DNA of 54,779 nucleotides from DATFKA01 sp042095835 (GTDB taxonomy: Bacteria > Bacteroidota > Bacteroidia > Chitinophagales > Saprospiraceae), in assembly GCA_042095835.1 (NCBI GenBank), contig JBELML010000026.1:1-54779 (forward strand), given 5' to 3'. The translations under genes and the position numbers were made by a program. This document shows, piece after piece, positions 33,325 through 42,992 of this stretch. The notes under the pieces are model-generated. The model did no database searches. It was not told where the DNA came from and saw only the letters and a list, made by a program, of their open reading frames with translations. Position 1 is the first letter of the stretch. Every line of letters begins with the position of its first letter.

Positions 33325-36189
33325 TTATTGAATCGTCACCGATATATCCGAATCGGTATCAAATACTTTCACAAATAGCGTCTGTAAGCTATCATTAAAA
33401 TAGAAAGCTTCCGTGCTTGCTGCTTCTAAAGCTGCCTCAGAACCTACATTGTTGAGCTTGGTAGAGCTTGTGCCCTTCATTACATTTACCTGGGCGTTGG
33501 CATTACCTGCCATAAGGGCCACGTAAAAGAAGGTTTCCTTAGGCGTAAATTTATCATAGCTTCTTTGGAAGCGAACCGTCTTGCTACCTCCAGTGCTACT
33601 GTGACTCACCTGTGTCACTCGATAAGCACCCGCTTCTACATTAGCTGTAGTCGTTTCATCATCTTGATACAAGGTATAATTGCCCTGCTCACCAGGATAA
33701 ATCTGGAAAGTAATCGGATTCGTATCCAATTGACCAATGTATTGTTCCAACTGACGCAAAGGAATAATCGCCCCCTCTCGCACATAAACCGGGACCAAAT
33801 CCAAGGGCACATACCAGTTTTGGGTAGTACCACCCGGCGTAGGAGCGGAAACTGCCGTCGTCAAATCGGTGAAGACATACCATTCTGATCCGCTAGGTAG
33901 ATAGATGTCTCTATAGACGGCTTCTGCTCCATTGACACCATCTGTTACGGCGGGAGCTACCAAGATATCTTTGCCCAGGAAGAATTGATCCTCACTATGC
34001 CCATAAACAGCAGGGTCATGTGGATCGTTCAGGAACATAGCTCGAGCAATGGGCATTCCATTTTGGGTATTCTCATACATGGCATCGTAGAATACTTGTA
34101 TCAGTTTGTACCTGATTTCGATGTACTTACGGCAGTTGGTAGGTACCGGTTCGGCATACATGTAAGGCTCCTGAAAATCTTTTGTATAGCGGTCGTAGTG
34201 GTTTCTATACCAAGGCAAAAAGGCGCCGCTAGTCATCCATCTGGTGTATAGACGGTAATTGGTCACCTGGGCTTCGCCCTCGCTGGCAGGACCATTAGCA
34301 AAACCGCCAATATCACTGCCCGAAATCGGTAAACCTGAAAGGCCAATATTTAATATTTCCGGGATGTTGATACTCAAAAAATCCCAACTTGAGGCAGAAT
34401 CTCCAGTCCAAATACCAGCATAGCGATGTATACCAGCATAACCGCCTCTGGCGATGATGAAATTCCTTTTCTTATAATTATAGAGATTTTTGAAATCATC
34501 ACTGGATTTCAACTTGGTGATGCCTTCGTAGGTGGCTTGTACCAGGTTGATGGCAAAAGTATTATGAATTTTAGCGTTGGGTTCATAATCGTCTGTACGG
34601 CTATCGTACATCATCATGTCTAAGGGCAGCGTCTTGTAGGGATATTTATTATCAAAGTTTTCACCAACGGCTGGGCAGGTCATATCCTGCCAAATCATAT
34701 CCAATCCAAGCTCCAATAGATATTTATACTGCTGGCCCCACCACTCTTTTACATCTGGGTGGCCCATATCCGAGTAGTAACCGTAGGTGCCTAGCGTATT
34801 AGAATCAGCTGGTCTACCTGGAGATGGATAATAATGACTCGTATTAAGTTTCAAGGCATCTCCATAATTTTCCTGCGCTATAAATAGGTCAGGGCTTTCT
34901 CCACTACCGGCCCTAGTGTTATAAATAAAAGGCCGTACCGGAGCATTATCTTTATAGGTAGAATCTTGCGGCGTGTGTTCGTCGAGGTTTAAGATGTCGT
35001 CTCGAGTAGGGTAGGGCGTATCTGTATCACCCTTTTCATCTAATGGATTGGCGGTAATGATGCCCGTAATATTGGTACTACATTTAAAACCATTAGCGTG
35101 TAGCCCATCAAACATGCCTTTAGGATCAGGAAACTTCTCCGGGCTGACAGTAAACGTTCGGTAGTTGTCCTGAAAATCTACATCGATATGTAGTCCATCG
35201 ATGGGGATTTGAGCATCTCGATAGCGCTGCGCTACCGCCTCAATATATTGCCGATTATAATAGCCATAGCCGCCTTGCTGATACCCAAAAGCATATTTAG
35301 GGGGCATTGCTGAAGCGCCTGTTAATTTTGCATACTGGGCGAGAACATCAGCGATGACATTGGCTGTACCACTGTGCTCATTTCCAACCATCACGTAGTA
35401 ATCTAAATCACCGTATAAGGCACCGAAATAATACTTGCCATCCATGTCTGAGTAGTCATTCGATCCCATATTGAAATAAGATTGAGCAACATTGTCAAAA
35501 AATAAGCCATAACTATAGAGCGGCTGGTTGTTTTGAGGCGAGCCAACGGCCAGGCAGAAGGGCATACTATTGTACAATGGGCCACTTGGATTGAGTGGAC
35601 CACCTGCGTTATTTTCAGGAACCATTTTGAAGCCGTCTCCACCAACGTCATTGTAGGTGAAATTATCATAATTGAAGAACGTCATGGTATACTTCTTCTT
35701 ATTCAGCTGAGCGCCTGCTTTTTCTCCAAAGCCATAATAATTTTCATTATCCGGGGCACTTTTAAGATTAGCGACCGCTTCATTACTATAAATGAGGTTT
35801 TTACCAAAGGCGTCTTCGTGAATGAGTTGCCCATTTTTGTAAACCGCAATTCCATAGGGAGCTAATCCTACTCTTACCTGGAGTACGCCCGTTTCGATAT
35901 AAAGTGTACCGCCGTTGGTGTTTTGCTCATTCAGCTGTAGATTGACGGTACCCAGGTCATAATTCACCACTGCATAAGAACGATTAAGGCTATAATCGCT
36001 ATTGACTGGATTAAAACGTACGCGAAAAGTAGTAGGAGAGAGGAAAGAGAGCTGAATAACCTTTCCTTGCGCATTGGTCAATAAAATGGTGCTACTGTCT
36101 TTTTGTGACCAACTTACATTTCCAATCGTATTCCAACCTACGCTAGAGTTGGCTTGGAATTCGTTGACTTGAACATAGGAATAAGACAT
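33325..36189 (-). CDS. glycoside hydrolase family 31 protein (alpha-glucosidase or alpha-glucan lyase type)
   Basis: A 954-aa GH31 enzyme. The N-terminal beta-sandwich (about 30-290) is followed by the TIM barrel. The nucleophile is Asp502 in MIWQDMTCP, the acid/base is Asp597 in WTGDSASSW, and SGSDIGGF lies at 623-630. C-terminal beta domains begin at about 740. The WQDMT nucleophile context and the neighbouring YSDMGHPDVKEWWGQQYKYL are reminiscent of the alpha-1,4-glucan lyase branch of GH31 more than of ordinary alpha-glucosidases (recalled, not searched). No signal peptide is present, so it is probably cytoplasmic. It lies 99 bases downstream of the monoheme protein gene on the same strand. 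Confidence 0.88.
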   Translation of the reverse strand: MSYSYVQVNEFQANSSVGWNTIGNVSWSQKDSSTILLTNAQGKVIQLSFLSPTTFRVRFNPVNSDYSLNRSYAVVNYDLGTVNLQLNEQNTNGGTLYIETGVLQVRVGLAPYGIAVYKNGQLIHEDAFGKNLIYSNEAVANLKSAPDNENYYGFGEKAGAQLNKKKYTMTFFNYDNFTYNDVGGDGFKMVPENNAGGPLNPSGPLYNSMPFCLAVGSPQNNQPLYSYGLFFDNVAQSYFNMGSNDYSDMDGKYYFGALYGDLDYYVMVGNEHSGTANVIADVLAQYAKLTGASAMPPKYAFGYQQGGYGYYNRQYIEAVAQRYRDAQIPIDGLHIDVDFQDNYRTFTVSPEKFPDPKGMFDGLHANGFKCSTNITGIITANPLDEKGDTDTPYPTRDDILNLDEHTPQDSTYKDNAPVRPFIYNTRAGSGESPDLFIAQENYGDALKLNTSHYYPSPGRPADSNTLGTYGYYSDMGHPDVKEWWGQQYKYLLELGLDMIWQDMTCPAVGENFDNKYPYKTLPLDMMMYDSRTDDYEPNAKIHNTFAINLVQATYEGITKLKSSDDFKNLYNYKKRNFIIARGGYAGIHRYAGIWTGDSASSWDFLSINIPEILNIGLSGLPISGSDIGGFANGPASEGEAQVTNYRLYTRWMTSGAFLPWYRNHYDRYTKDFQEPYMYAEPVPTNCRKYIEIRYKLIQVFYDAMYENTQNGMPIARAMFLNDPHDPAVYGHSEDQFFLGKDILVAPAVTDGVNGAEAVYRDIYLPSGSEWYVFTDLTTAVSAPTPGGTTQNWYVPLDLVPVYVREGAIIPLRQLEQYIGQLDTNPITFQIYPGEQGNYTLYQDDETTTANVEAGAYRVTQVSHSSTGGSKTVRFQRSYDKFTPKETFFYVALMAGNANAQVNVMKGTSSTKLNNVGSEAALEAASTEAFYFNDSLQTLFVKVFDTDSDISVTIQ

Positions 36190-36288
36190 AAAAGATGTTT
36201 TTTGTTTGGGTGAAAAAGGAAATTAAAGACACAAGGCCTATGAAATAATGGTCGACCTGGTGTCTTGTAGAAAAATACCAGAGACTGT

Positions 36289-37878
36289 TTATTTTGAAGC
36301 AAAACTTGCTTTCAATTGCATCAGCCAACTGAAATCACCAATAACTTGGCTATCATAGTCATAGCGTTGTGCAAATACAGGTTGTAGTTTTCCATTTTCA
36401 TCTCTTGTCGAGTCGATCGCAATGGAGCAAGAACTATGGCAACCTGTGCAGCCCTCCGTACCAAATATTTTGATATTGGCATTTTTTGCTGATTTGGGGA
36501 AGCCTTCTATCTGTAACCAAGAAGGCTCATTGGCAATCATATAGTTGTAGTCGGCTCCCTGTGTGGCTCCTTGAAAGTAGGTCTCCATAATCATATTGGT
36601 CAAGTAGGCAGGTGTCGGGAAACCACCAGATTTGTTGGTGACCGCATCGGGGAGTTTTCTTTCACTATTATCTCCGGGCTTACCTACCGGATAGGCGGCG
36701 GCCTTGGGTTGAGTCGGCCATTGGGCGCCAATCAATTGGTAATATTGAAAGGGAGAATTGGCCGATCTCAATTGTGCTTGCACCTCTGCATTTAGCGCCT
36801 GAGTGGCCATCGGAATAGGTATAATCCGCTGGATTTGGTTCTTGATGGTGCCATTTTGTATGCCACCGTAGTTAGCAGTATCAGTAGGCAGTACATTAAT
36901 TGGACAAATGGCACAATCTGGATCATTGAAAGAAGGCTTGAGGTTTTGTCCATTATAAACCTCCAATGGGTTCACCTCTAGATTATCGACGTGCTCAAAG
37001 GTCGCCCAGATCCATTGTGGAGAGGACAAGGTCTTCATGGAGATATGCATTCCGATGAGACCTACTTTGGCAGCAGAGAAGGTTTTATCCTCATTATAGA
37101 CGCATGCTTCGGTGGTATAATATCGGCCAGCAAAAGGATCATTATCCTCAATGATCTTCCAGGCCAATTTGATCTCTATCGAGCCTTCCTCGCTTCTTGA
37201 ACCTGAGGGGAAATTCACTACAGGTGATCCATTCCGCTTGGCAAAAGCAATCTGGCCATCAAAGTTATAAAGTTGTTGCTCGACGAGATAATCGAACTCG
37301 ACCTCATTCATGCGTACTTCGTAGCGAGCAAGGTTGCCATTTTGATCCCAAATTTTGGTGGAAAAGGCCTGGTCTATTTCATCGGCAAAATCGCTAGTCG
37401 TGTGAGAGAACTTACTCGTCCGATACAGTACCTTATTACAATCGGTGGTGATAGCACCCTCGAGTTGGTCGGGGATATCATATTCTCCCCAAGGAGTAGG
37501 AGCAGAACCATCTGATTTATAGACTTCAAAACTTTCTTTCCAGCTATTCCATTTGGGCGTACCCTCGGAGCTGATCGTTGCTTGTGCTTGTCCATCTTGA
37601 TAGGGCCAATTTAGACCGATAAATGCTTGCCAAGAGAGTACTTCGAATAGCCTTTGTACTTCTGCAAATTTGCCTTCCGCTTCTAACTGCTTTTTTACAG
37701 TTGTATCAATATCAAAAGGCATGTTTGGACTAAGGTAATTAATCCCAGATGGAGTGACGAAATTGGTGGTGATTGTTGGCTTGCCCGCAGGAGTACAAGC
37801 GTACCAGATTAGACTAGCGAATACAGCGAAAACTAGTAGTTTACGCCAATGGGTCATTGGTGTTGTAAAACGTTTCAT
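36289..37878 (-). CDS. secreted monoheme c-type protein of unknown function
   Basis: The start at 37878 (MKRFTTPMTHWRKLL) gives 529 aa. The extra upstream residues of the frame are not signal-like. A hydrophobic N-terminal segment (LVFAVFASLIWYAC) could be a signal peptide or lipoprotein anchor; the lipobox is imperfect. A single CxxCH heme site (GCTGCHSS) begins 53 residues from the C-terminus. The body is beta-rich, with DNLEVNPLEVYNGQNLKP and paired Cys (CAICP), and I do not recognise its family. A periplasmic or surface redox role is inferred from the heme site only. Confidence 0.75.
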   Translation of the reverse strand: MKRFTTPMTHWRKLLVFAVFASLIWYACTPAGKPTITTNFVTPSGINYLSPNMPFDIDTTVKKQLEAEGKFAEVQRLFEVLSWQAFIGLNWPYQDGQAQATISSEGTPKWNSWKESFEVYKSDGSAPTPWGEYDIPDQLEGAITTDCNKVLYRTSKFSHTTSDFADEIDQAFSTKIWDQNGNLARYEVRMNEVEFDYLVEQQLYNFDGQIAFAKRNGSPVVNFPSGSRSEEGSIEIKLAWKIIEDNDPFAGRYYTTEACVYNEDKTFSAAKVGLIGMHISMKTLSSPQWIWATFEHVDNLEVNPLEVYNGQNLKPSFNDPDCAICPINVLPTDTANYGGIQNGTIKNQIQRIIPIPMATQALNAEVQAQLRSANSPFQYYQLIGAQWPTQPKAAAYPVGKPGDNSERKLPDAVTNKSGGFPTPAYLTNMIMETYFQGATQGADYNYMIANEPSWLQIEGFPKSAKNANIKIFGTEGCTGCHSSCSIAIDSTRDENGKLQPVFAQRYDYDSQVIGDFSWLMQLKASFASK

Positions 37879-38228
37879 TATGAGTTTTTTTGGTGAAAAA
37901 AGGTGTTCTATTTGGTGGTTAAGGGGCTGCTTGCTTAGGCAATGTAAATAAAAAATTGGAGAAATGGTCAGTTTATAAGTATTTGACAATTAGTAGTTTG
38001 CTGGCGTTTTCTTCACTGGTGACCCTTTGCATTTTGTAATTAAATTGTTATTTCTGGAAACCTTAAGCTTGAGAGAGGAATAGATCAAAATCTTTCTAGA
38101 TGAATACATAAAATTCTGTTTTAGGAAAGTAGTTTTTTATCAGGCTCGTAATTATTTTAGCTAAAAATATTTTTCCTTTTGAACTAAATTCACCTTTTTT
38201 CCTTTTCAAAGGGAAGTCATTTAAACAG
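37879..38228. other. intergenic region before the deacetylase-fold gene
   Basis: No gene is supported here. It is AT-rich and divergent between the monoheme protein and the deacetylase-fold gene, so it should hold two promoters, but no confident -7/-33 pair was seen. Confidence 0.4.
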
Positions 38229-39131
38229 ATGCTCAAAATAGCTTTTTCACCAATTTATAAATATCAGTTACCTGAAGGTCATCGCTTTCCGATGATTAAA
38301 TATGAGCTGATTCCTGAACAATTGCTCTACGAAGGTACGGTTAGCGATGAGCATTTTTTTCATCCCGCACCCTTGTTGGAGTCAACTTTGTTATTGACCC
38401 ATGACGAAGGCTATTGGCAAAAGCTACAGGCACAAAATCTGACCCGTAAAGAGATCAGAGCAATAGGATTTCCGATGCGGGAAGCCCTGGTCAAAAGAGG
38501 CTTGCATATCGCTAATGGAACCCTAGATTGCGCCAAATATGCCCAACAGTATGGTGTAGCGCTGAATGTGGCTGGAGGTACCCATCATGCCTATGCTGAT
38601 CATGGCGAAGGATTCTGTGTGCTAAATGATATTGCTATTGCGGCCAATTATCTGATTCATCGAGAGGGACTACAAAGTATACTGGTGATTGATTTGGATG
38701 TCCACCAAGGAAATGGGACCGCTTATATTTTTCGGGAGGAGCCCAGGGTTTTTACTTTTAGTATGCATGGTGCCAAGAATTATCCACTGCGGAAAGAGGC
38801 GTCTGATCTTGATATCGGTCTCCCCGATAAGATTACCGACGCACCTTATCTGAAGATTTTAAAAGAAACGCTGCCTCGATTAATGGATGATCTTCAACCA
38901 GACCTAGCCTTTTATCTATCGGGTGTAGATATCCTAGAGACCGATAAGTTGGGACGCCTCAGTCTTTCTATTCAAGCTTGTAAAGAGCGAGATCGTTTTG
39001 TATTAGAAACTTGTAAAAAGAATGATGTCCCTGTGGCCATTAGCATGGGAGGAGGTTATTCAGAAAGAATCGCTCATATTGTGGAAGCGCATGCCAATAC
39101 TTTTCGAATGGCGCAAGAGATTTATTTTTAA
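38229..39131 (+). CDS. histone-deacetylase-fold enzyme (class II/acetylpolyamine amidohydrolase-like)
   Basis: A 300-aa zinc hydrolase. It has the GGTHHA dyad (His119, His120), the zinc ligands Asp157 and His159 in DLDVHQGNGT, and Asp234 in SGVDILETD. The GGGYS loop near the C-terminus supplies the catalytic Tyr. All catalytic residues of the deacetylase superfamily are therefore present. Bacterial members deacetylate small amines, acetoin-type compounds or proteins; the substrate is unknown. It is a single gene followed by a 515-bp hairpin-rich intergenic region. Confidence 0.9.
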   Translation: MLKIAFSPIYKYQLPEGHRFPMIKYELIPEQLLYEGTVSDEHFFHPAPLLESTLLLTHDEGYWQKLQAQNLTRKEIRAIGFPMREALVKRGLHIANGTLDCAKYAQQYGVALNVAGGTHHAYADHGEGFCVLNDIAIAANYLIHREGLQSILVIDLDVHQGNGTAYIFREEPRVFTFSMHGAKNYPLRKEASDLDIGLPDKITDAPYLKILKETLPRLMDDLQPDLAFYLSGVDILETDKLGRLSLSIQACKERDRFVLETCKKNDVPVAISMGGGYSERIAHIVEAHANTFRMAQEIYF

Positions 39132-39164
39132 AAACTATTGAGAGGAGATAGGGACAAAAAAAAA

Positions 39165-39213
39165 GTCATACCCTGTGGTACGACCCTTTCATTATAATCC
39201 CATGAACATATTT
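39165..39213. repeat. hairpin plus 24-bp direct repeat, copy 1
   Basis: A hairpin GTCATACC-ctgt-GGTACGAC (one mismatch) is followed after 5 bases by CATTATAATCCCATGAACAT plus ATTT (39190-39213). The same 24 bases recur at 39377-39400. Confidence 0.7.
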
Positions 39214-39349
39214 AATTTGAAAATACGTCTTAGACGTATAAGGGGGGTGATACACTTTTAACCTAACAATTTGTAACCTAATTTATACCTCTCAGTGTCT
39301 CACTCCAACCATCATTGATGGTCTATATTTTGATTCAGAGAAAGTGATT

Positions 39350-39400
39350 ATCGCTCCAACAAAGTGGAGCGATCACCATTATAATCCCATGAACATATTT
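39350..39400. repeat. hairpin plus 24-bp direct repeat, copy 2
   Basis: The stem ATCGCTCCA/TGGAGCGAT with a 6-base loop differs entirely from that of copy 1. The 24 bases at 39377-39400 are identical to 39190-39213 and again start a few bases after the hairpin. Confidence 0.7.
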
Positions 39401-39589
39401 CAATTTGTATTGGCACTTTTGCCATTCAACTCCCCGTATCTCCTTCCCACAATACAAATATGCAACACCTGCTGTAGTATTTCAAAGACAAAAAATGCCT
39501 TTTGTGATGACTTTTTTTTATTTTTTTTACTTAAGTAATTGTAAATCAATTTTTTATGATTTTTTTTGTGATAAAAAACATTCTAAAAA

Positions 39590-39622
39590 TAAAAAAGCCA
39601 ACCGAAAAAAATCGATTGGCTT
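39590..39622 (-). terminator. terminator of the coiled-coil protein gene
   Basis: AAGCCAACCGA (39595-39605) pairs with TCGATTGGCTT (39612-39622) with one G-T pair. On the minus strand it is followed by a T-run, just after the gene's stop at 39647. Confidence 0.75.
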
Positions 39623-39646
39623 CCCAGAAATACTGTAATTATTCGG

Positions 39647-41599
39647 CTATTCTTCCTCATCGGCAGCGCCAAACATCTTTTTTACTTTGTCAACGACCCC
39701 TTCTACCTTGTCTTCAAGGTTCTCTGCGATAGCTTCTAATTGATCTTCCACCTTATCGGCTACCACTCCTGCTTTCTTGACAGAATCTTTGATTTTGTCG
39801 ACTACCGCAGAAGCAGTTTCATTTTCAGCAATAGCTGCTTTGGCTTTGTCAACGGCATCTTCAATTTTATCTTCAATCTTTTCAGCAGTTGCTTCTAATT
39901 GATCACCAGCCTTGTCCATCGCTTCTTCTGCTTTCTTAGCAGTCTCTTTTACCTTGTCCACTACTGCGGAGGCGGTTTCGTTTTCAGCAATAGCGGATTT
40001 CGCTTTATCAATGGTCTCCTCGACTTTGTCTTCTATCTTTTCGGCAGTAGCTTCTAATTTTTCTCCAGCTTTTTCAACAAGATTTTCAGCTTTTTCAGAG
40101 ACCTCTTCTGCCTTGTCTTTGGCTTTCGCATAAGCCTCTTGCGCTTTTTCTTTAGCTTCAGTTTGCTGCTCTTGGCCACCCTTAAACATGTCTTTGACTT
40201 TGTCGACAACTTGTCCAACACTGTCTTCTACTTTTTCGTAGGTGGATCCTAGCTGGTCTTCTACCTTGTCTTCCATGATCATAGCCACGGCTTTGACGGT
40301 ATCGACTGCATCCTGGAAGGCATCTCCTAAGGTAGTAGCTGCTGCTCCTAGTAGAGAATCACCTTTAGGTTGATCTTCTGCCTTTGGCTTTTCTTTTTGT
40401 TTTTTGCTTTCTTTCAAGGCTGCCGCTGCTTTCTCCAGTTTTTCACTTTGCTCATCATAGGTAGCAGCCGTAGCTTTTTTGATATCCTTGGCAATTTTCT
40501 TTTGCGCTTCTTTTTTAGCAGCCTGGACACGCTCACGCTCTTTGCGCTCTTCTTCTTTCTTTTTTAGAGATGCCATCTTACCTTCTAGCTCAATTTTGGT
40601 AGAAAGCATTTCTTTGAGCTTTTCCTTTTTGGATCGAATGCGCTCCTCAATCATTTTGATTTTAGCCTGACGAATCTGTGCTTCTAATTGGCCATCGGTC
40701 CGAGCAATCTTTCGTTCCTGGAACTTAAGATCGTCCTCATCTCTTTTGATAGACTGCTCCATCTTTTGGATAGCAGAAAGCAGACCATTGAAGCGACGCT
40801 GAAGGCGCTCAACAGGAGATTTATCTTGATTGGCTCCAGGGCCAAAGCGTTTTTCCTTGACAACTTTAAATGCACCATCTAGTTTCTCCCATACCTTACT
40901 GCGATGCTCCTTGGTGAATTTAGTATCTCTAAACTTGCGTTGTAGATTTTTTAATTCGTCAAATATGGATTGCAAGCGCATACCATTGTTGATCTTTTCC
41001 TCAACGGCTTGCAATTGCTCCATAAAGTATTGTTTATTACCCTCAGAAGCTTTTTTGAATTCATCGTCCATTTTAGAACGAAGAGATTTCATGTCTGAGA
41101 ATAAAGAATTGGTATATTCTTTGAGACTCTCGGCATGTTCTTTGAACAAGTTTCGTTCTCTTACCTGACCTTGGACCTTACTCCAAAATGCTTTTAGTTC
41201 CTCCCAGACCCCAGATTCAAATTTGTTTAATTTGGCAATACGGTCTTTAAACTCTTCTAATTCACTGCGATATGCCTGGTTGAGTTTGGCAGAGAGTACA
41301 ATAAAATGCCATTCGGTTTGTGCCCGGATGACTACATCCTCTCTTTCGGCCTTAAGTTCATCTGGTAATAAGCGGCTAGAGACGCTCAGCGGCCGCTCTT
41401 CAATAGAGTAGCCTTCCGGAAACTCTACAGCTTTACCATCGCGCCATTCGTCAAGCATAAGTTTGCTAAAATCTTCAGTCACCTTAGCTTCCGGAAAGGT
41501 GTATACTTTTACTGCACTATCTTCTACTACCAACTCAATTGCAATCAGTAGCTTCTCTTCTTGTGCATTTGATCCCCAAAGTACGAGCTTCGTCTTCAT
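39647..41599 (-). CDS. long coiled-coil protein with LEA-like amphipathic repeats
   Basis: A 650-aa cytoplasmic protein without signal peptide or membrane segment. Residues about 110-380 are continuous coiled coil; the spacing of Trp (VWEELKAFWSK, KVWEKLDGAFK) resembles the DUF349 repeat. From about 455 to the end, an Ala/Lys/Glu-rich region repeats a unit of about 53 residues (AIAENETASAVVDK then EDKxEDAVDKAK). It resembles late-embryogenesis-abundant or apolipoprotein-like amphipathic helices. It is strongly charged and low in complexity. Function is unknown; membrane-surface binding or stress protection is a guess from composition. Confidence 0.8.
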   Translation of the reverse strand: MKTKLVLWGSNAQEEKLLIAIELVVEDSAVKVYTFPEAKVTEDFSKLMLDEWRDGKAVEFPEGYSIEERPLSVSSRLLPDELKAEREDVVIRAQTEWHFIVLSAKLNQAYRSELEEFKDRIAKLNKFESGVWEELKAFWSKVQGQVRERNLFKEHAESLKEYTNSLFSDMKSLRSKMDDEFKKASEGNKQYFMEQLQAVEEKINNGMRLQSIFDELKNLQRKFRDTKFTKEHRSKVWEKLDGAFKVVKEKRFGPGANQDKSPVERLQRRFNGLLSAIQKMEQSIKRDEDDLKFQERKIARTDGQLEAQIRQAKIKMIEERIRSKKEKLKEMLSTKIELEGKMASLKKKEEERKERERVQAAKKEAQKKIAKDIKKATAATYDEQSEKLEKAAAALKESKKQKEKPKAEDQPKGDSLLGAAATTLGDAFQDAVDTVKAVAMIMEDKVEDQLGSTYEKVEDSVGQVVDKVKDMFKGGQEQQTEAKEKAQEAYAKAKDKAEEVSEKAENLVEKAGEKLEATAEKIEDKVEETIDKAKSAIAENETASAVVDKVKETAKKAEEAMDKAGDQLEATAEKIEDKIEDAVDKAKAAIAENETASAVVDKIKDSVKKAGVVADKVEDQLEAIAENLEDKVEGVVDKVKKMFGAADEEE

Positions 41600-41764
41600 G
41601 ATTCCTGTAATAAATTATCGGTTTACAATGGTTGATAGCTACTTCTCATTAAATAGCTTATCAACACTGTTCTATTATGTCTGTATGTCTAGCTGATCTT
41701 ATCGAACAGCTTATCAAGATTCTAAAATACGGAAATTTCTTCAAGTCAGCTAAACTTATAAAAA

Positions 41765-41800
41765 CTCCACTAGCCTGAAAGGTTTTTTAGACCAGTGGAG
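41765..41800 (-). terminator. hairpin terminator downstream of asd
   Basis: CTCCACT (41765-41771) pairs with AGTGGAG (41794-41800), with inner CCT/AGG pairing. On the minus strand a T-rich stretch follows. It lies 13 bases after the asd stop. Confidence 0.65.
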
Positions 41801-41812
41801 CCAAAATAAGTA

Positions 41813-42820
41813 TTATACTACAGGAGCCAGCTGATGGCTCAGTAAATATTCTGCAATTTGTACCGCATTGGTAGCAGCACCTTTGCGCAGATTGTCGGCT
41901 ACAATCCATAGGTTTAAGCCATTTTCAATAGACTCATCTCTACGTACGCGCCCTACAAATACTTCGTCTTTATCTTTCGCAAAAAGCGGCATTGGGTATT
42001 TGTTGTTGGCAATATCATCTTCTAAAATGATGCCCTCCGAATCCTTTAATAGCTGCTTCACTTCTTCCACTGAAAAAGGTTTTTCAAACTCGATATTGAC
42101 CGACTCACTATGACCTCCATCTACAGGTACGCGTACCGCCGTTGCCGTTACTCTCAAGTCTGGCTCTCCAAGAATTTTGCGCGTCTCGTGTACCAATTTC
42201 ATCTCCTCTTTGGTATAATCATTATCGAGAAAAATATCACAATGGGGCAAGCAGTTTTCAAAAATAGGGTAGTGGTAAGCTCTTTCTTCACCAGCTGTAT
42301 CAAAACCCTTGCTTTCCAAATTATACTGCTTTACCGCTTGCATTCCAGTACCCGTAAAAGATTGGTAGGTAGAAATGACAAGGCGCTTGATGCCAAAAGC
42401 TTGGTGCAAAGGAGCTAGTGCAACAACCATTTGTATCGTCGAACAATTAGGATTGGCAATGATCTTGTCATTCTCTTCCAAGACTTGGGCATTGACTTCA
42501 GGGACTACCAATTTTTTGCTGGCATCCATTCGCCAAGCTGAAGAGTTGTCAATTACAGTCGTGCCTACCTCTGCAAATTTAGGCGCCCATTCCTTACTGG
42601 TAGAACCGCCGGCACTGAACAAGGCAATGTCAGGAGCTGCTGCTATTGCATCTTCCATGCCAACAACCTGATAACTTTTACCTTTAAAAATGATTTCTTT
42701 TCCTACAGAGCGAGCAGACGCCACAGGAATAAAAGTAGAAACAGGAAAGTTTCTTTCTTCTAATACTTTACACATAACGGTACCGACTAGACCGGTAACT
42801 CCTACAACAGCAACCTTCAT
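41813..42820 (-). CDS. asd: aspartate-semialdehyde dehydrogenase
   Basis: A 335-aa enzyme that reduces aspartyl phosphate to aspartate semialdehyde for lysine/DAP, threonine and methionine synthesis. The NADP-binding GVTGLVG is near the N-terminus, the catalytic Cys126 lies in NPNCSTIQ, and the active-site His lies in VPVDGGHSE. The length and all conserved blocks are normal. It is a single gene, divergent from the lamin-tail-domain protein, with a hairpin terminator after the stop. Confidence 0.97.
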   Translation of the reverse strand: MKVAVVGVTGLVGTVMCKVLEERNFPVSTFIPVASARSVGKEIIFKGKSYQVVGMEDAIAAAPDIALFSAGGSTSKEWAPKFAEVGTTVIDNSSAWRMDASKKLVVPEVNAQVLEENDKIIANPNCSTIQMVVALAPLHQAFGIKRLVISTYQSFTGTGMQAVKQYNLESKGFDTAGEERAYHYPIFENCLPHCDIFLDNDYTKEEMKLVHETRKILGEPDLRVTATAVRVPVDGGHSESVNIEFEKPFSVEEVKQLLKDSEGIILEDDIANNKYPMPLFAKDKDEVFVGRVRRDESIENGLNLWIVADNLRKGAATNAVQIAEYLLSHQLAPVV

Positions 42821-42992
42821 TTGTTCTTTTGTTTTTAGATTCTACAATGTTGGCTAGGACTCAATTGGGTTGAAATTGTTCAAGAAAAGCACTATAATTA
42901 ACTAAGACTTTTCTTTGAAAACAAGGTACTTGATTACCTTTACAAGGTGCAAATATAACTGCATTACCCAACACTTTCTAGACCTACTATTG

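Larger units (their letters stand above)
39132..39589. other. hairpin-rich intergenic region
   Basis: No gene is supported. Four short hairpins or palindromes are visible: GTCATACC/GGTACGAC (39165-39184), ATACGTC/GACGTAT (39223-39239), ACCATCATTGATGGT (39308-39322) and ATCGCTCCA/TGGAGCGAT (39350-39373). Two copies of a 24-bp direct repeat follow the first and last of these. Confidence 0.6.

Noticed and set aside
39344..39638. Short plus-strand frames in the hairpin-rich intergenic region
   Set aside because: They run through hairpins, A/T-runs and the terminator of the minus-strand gene; the composition is low in complexity and not protein-like.
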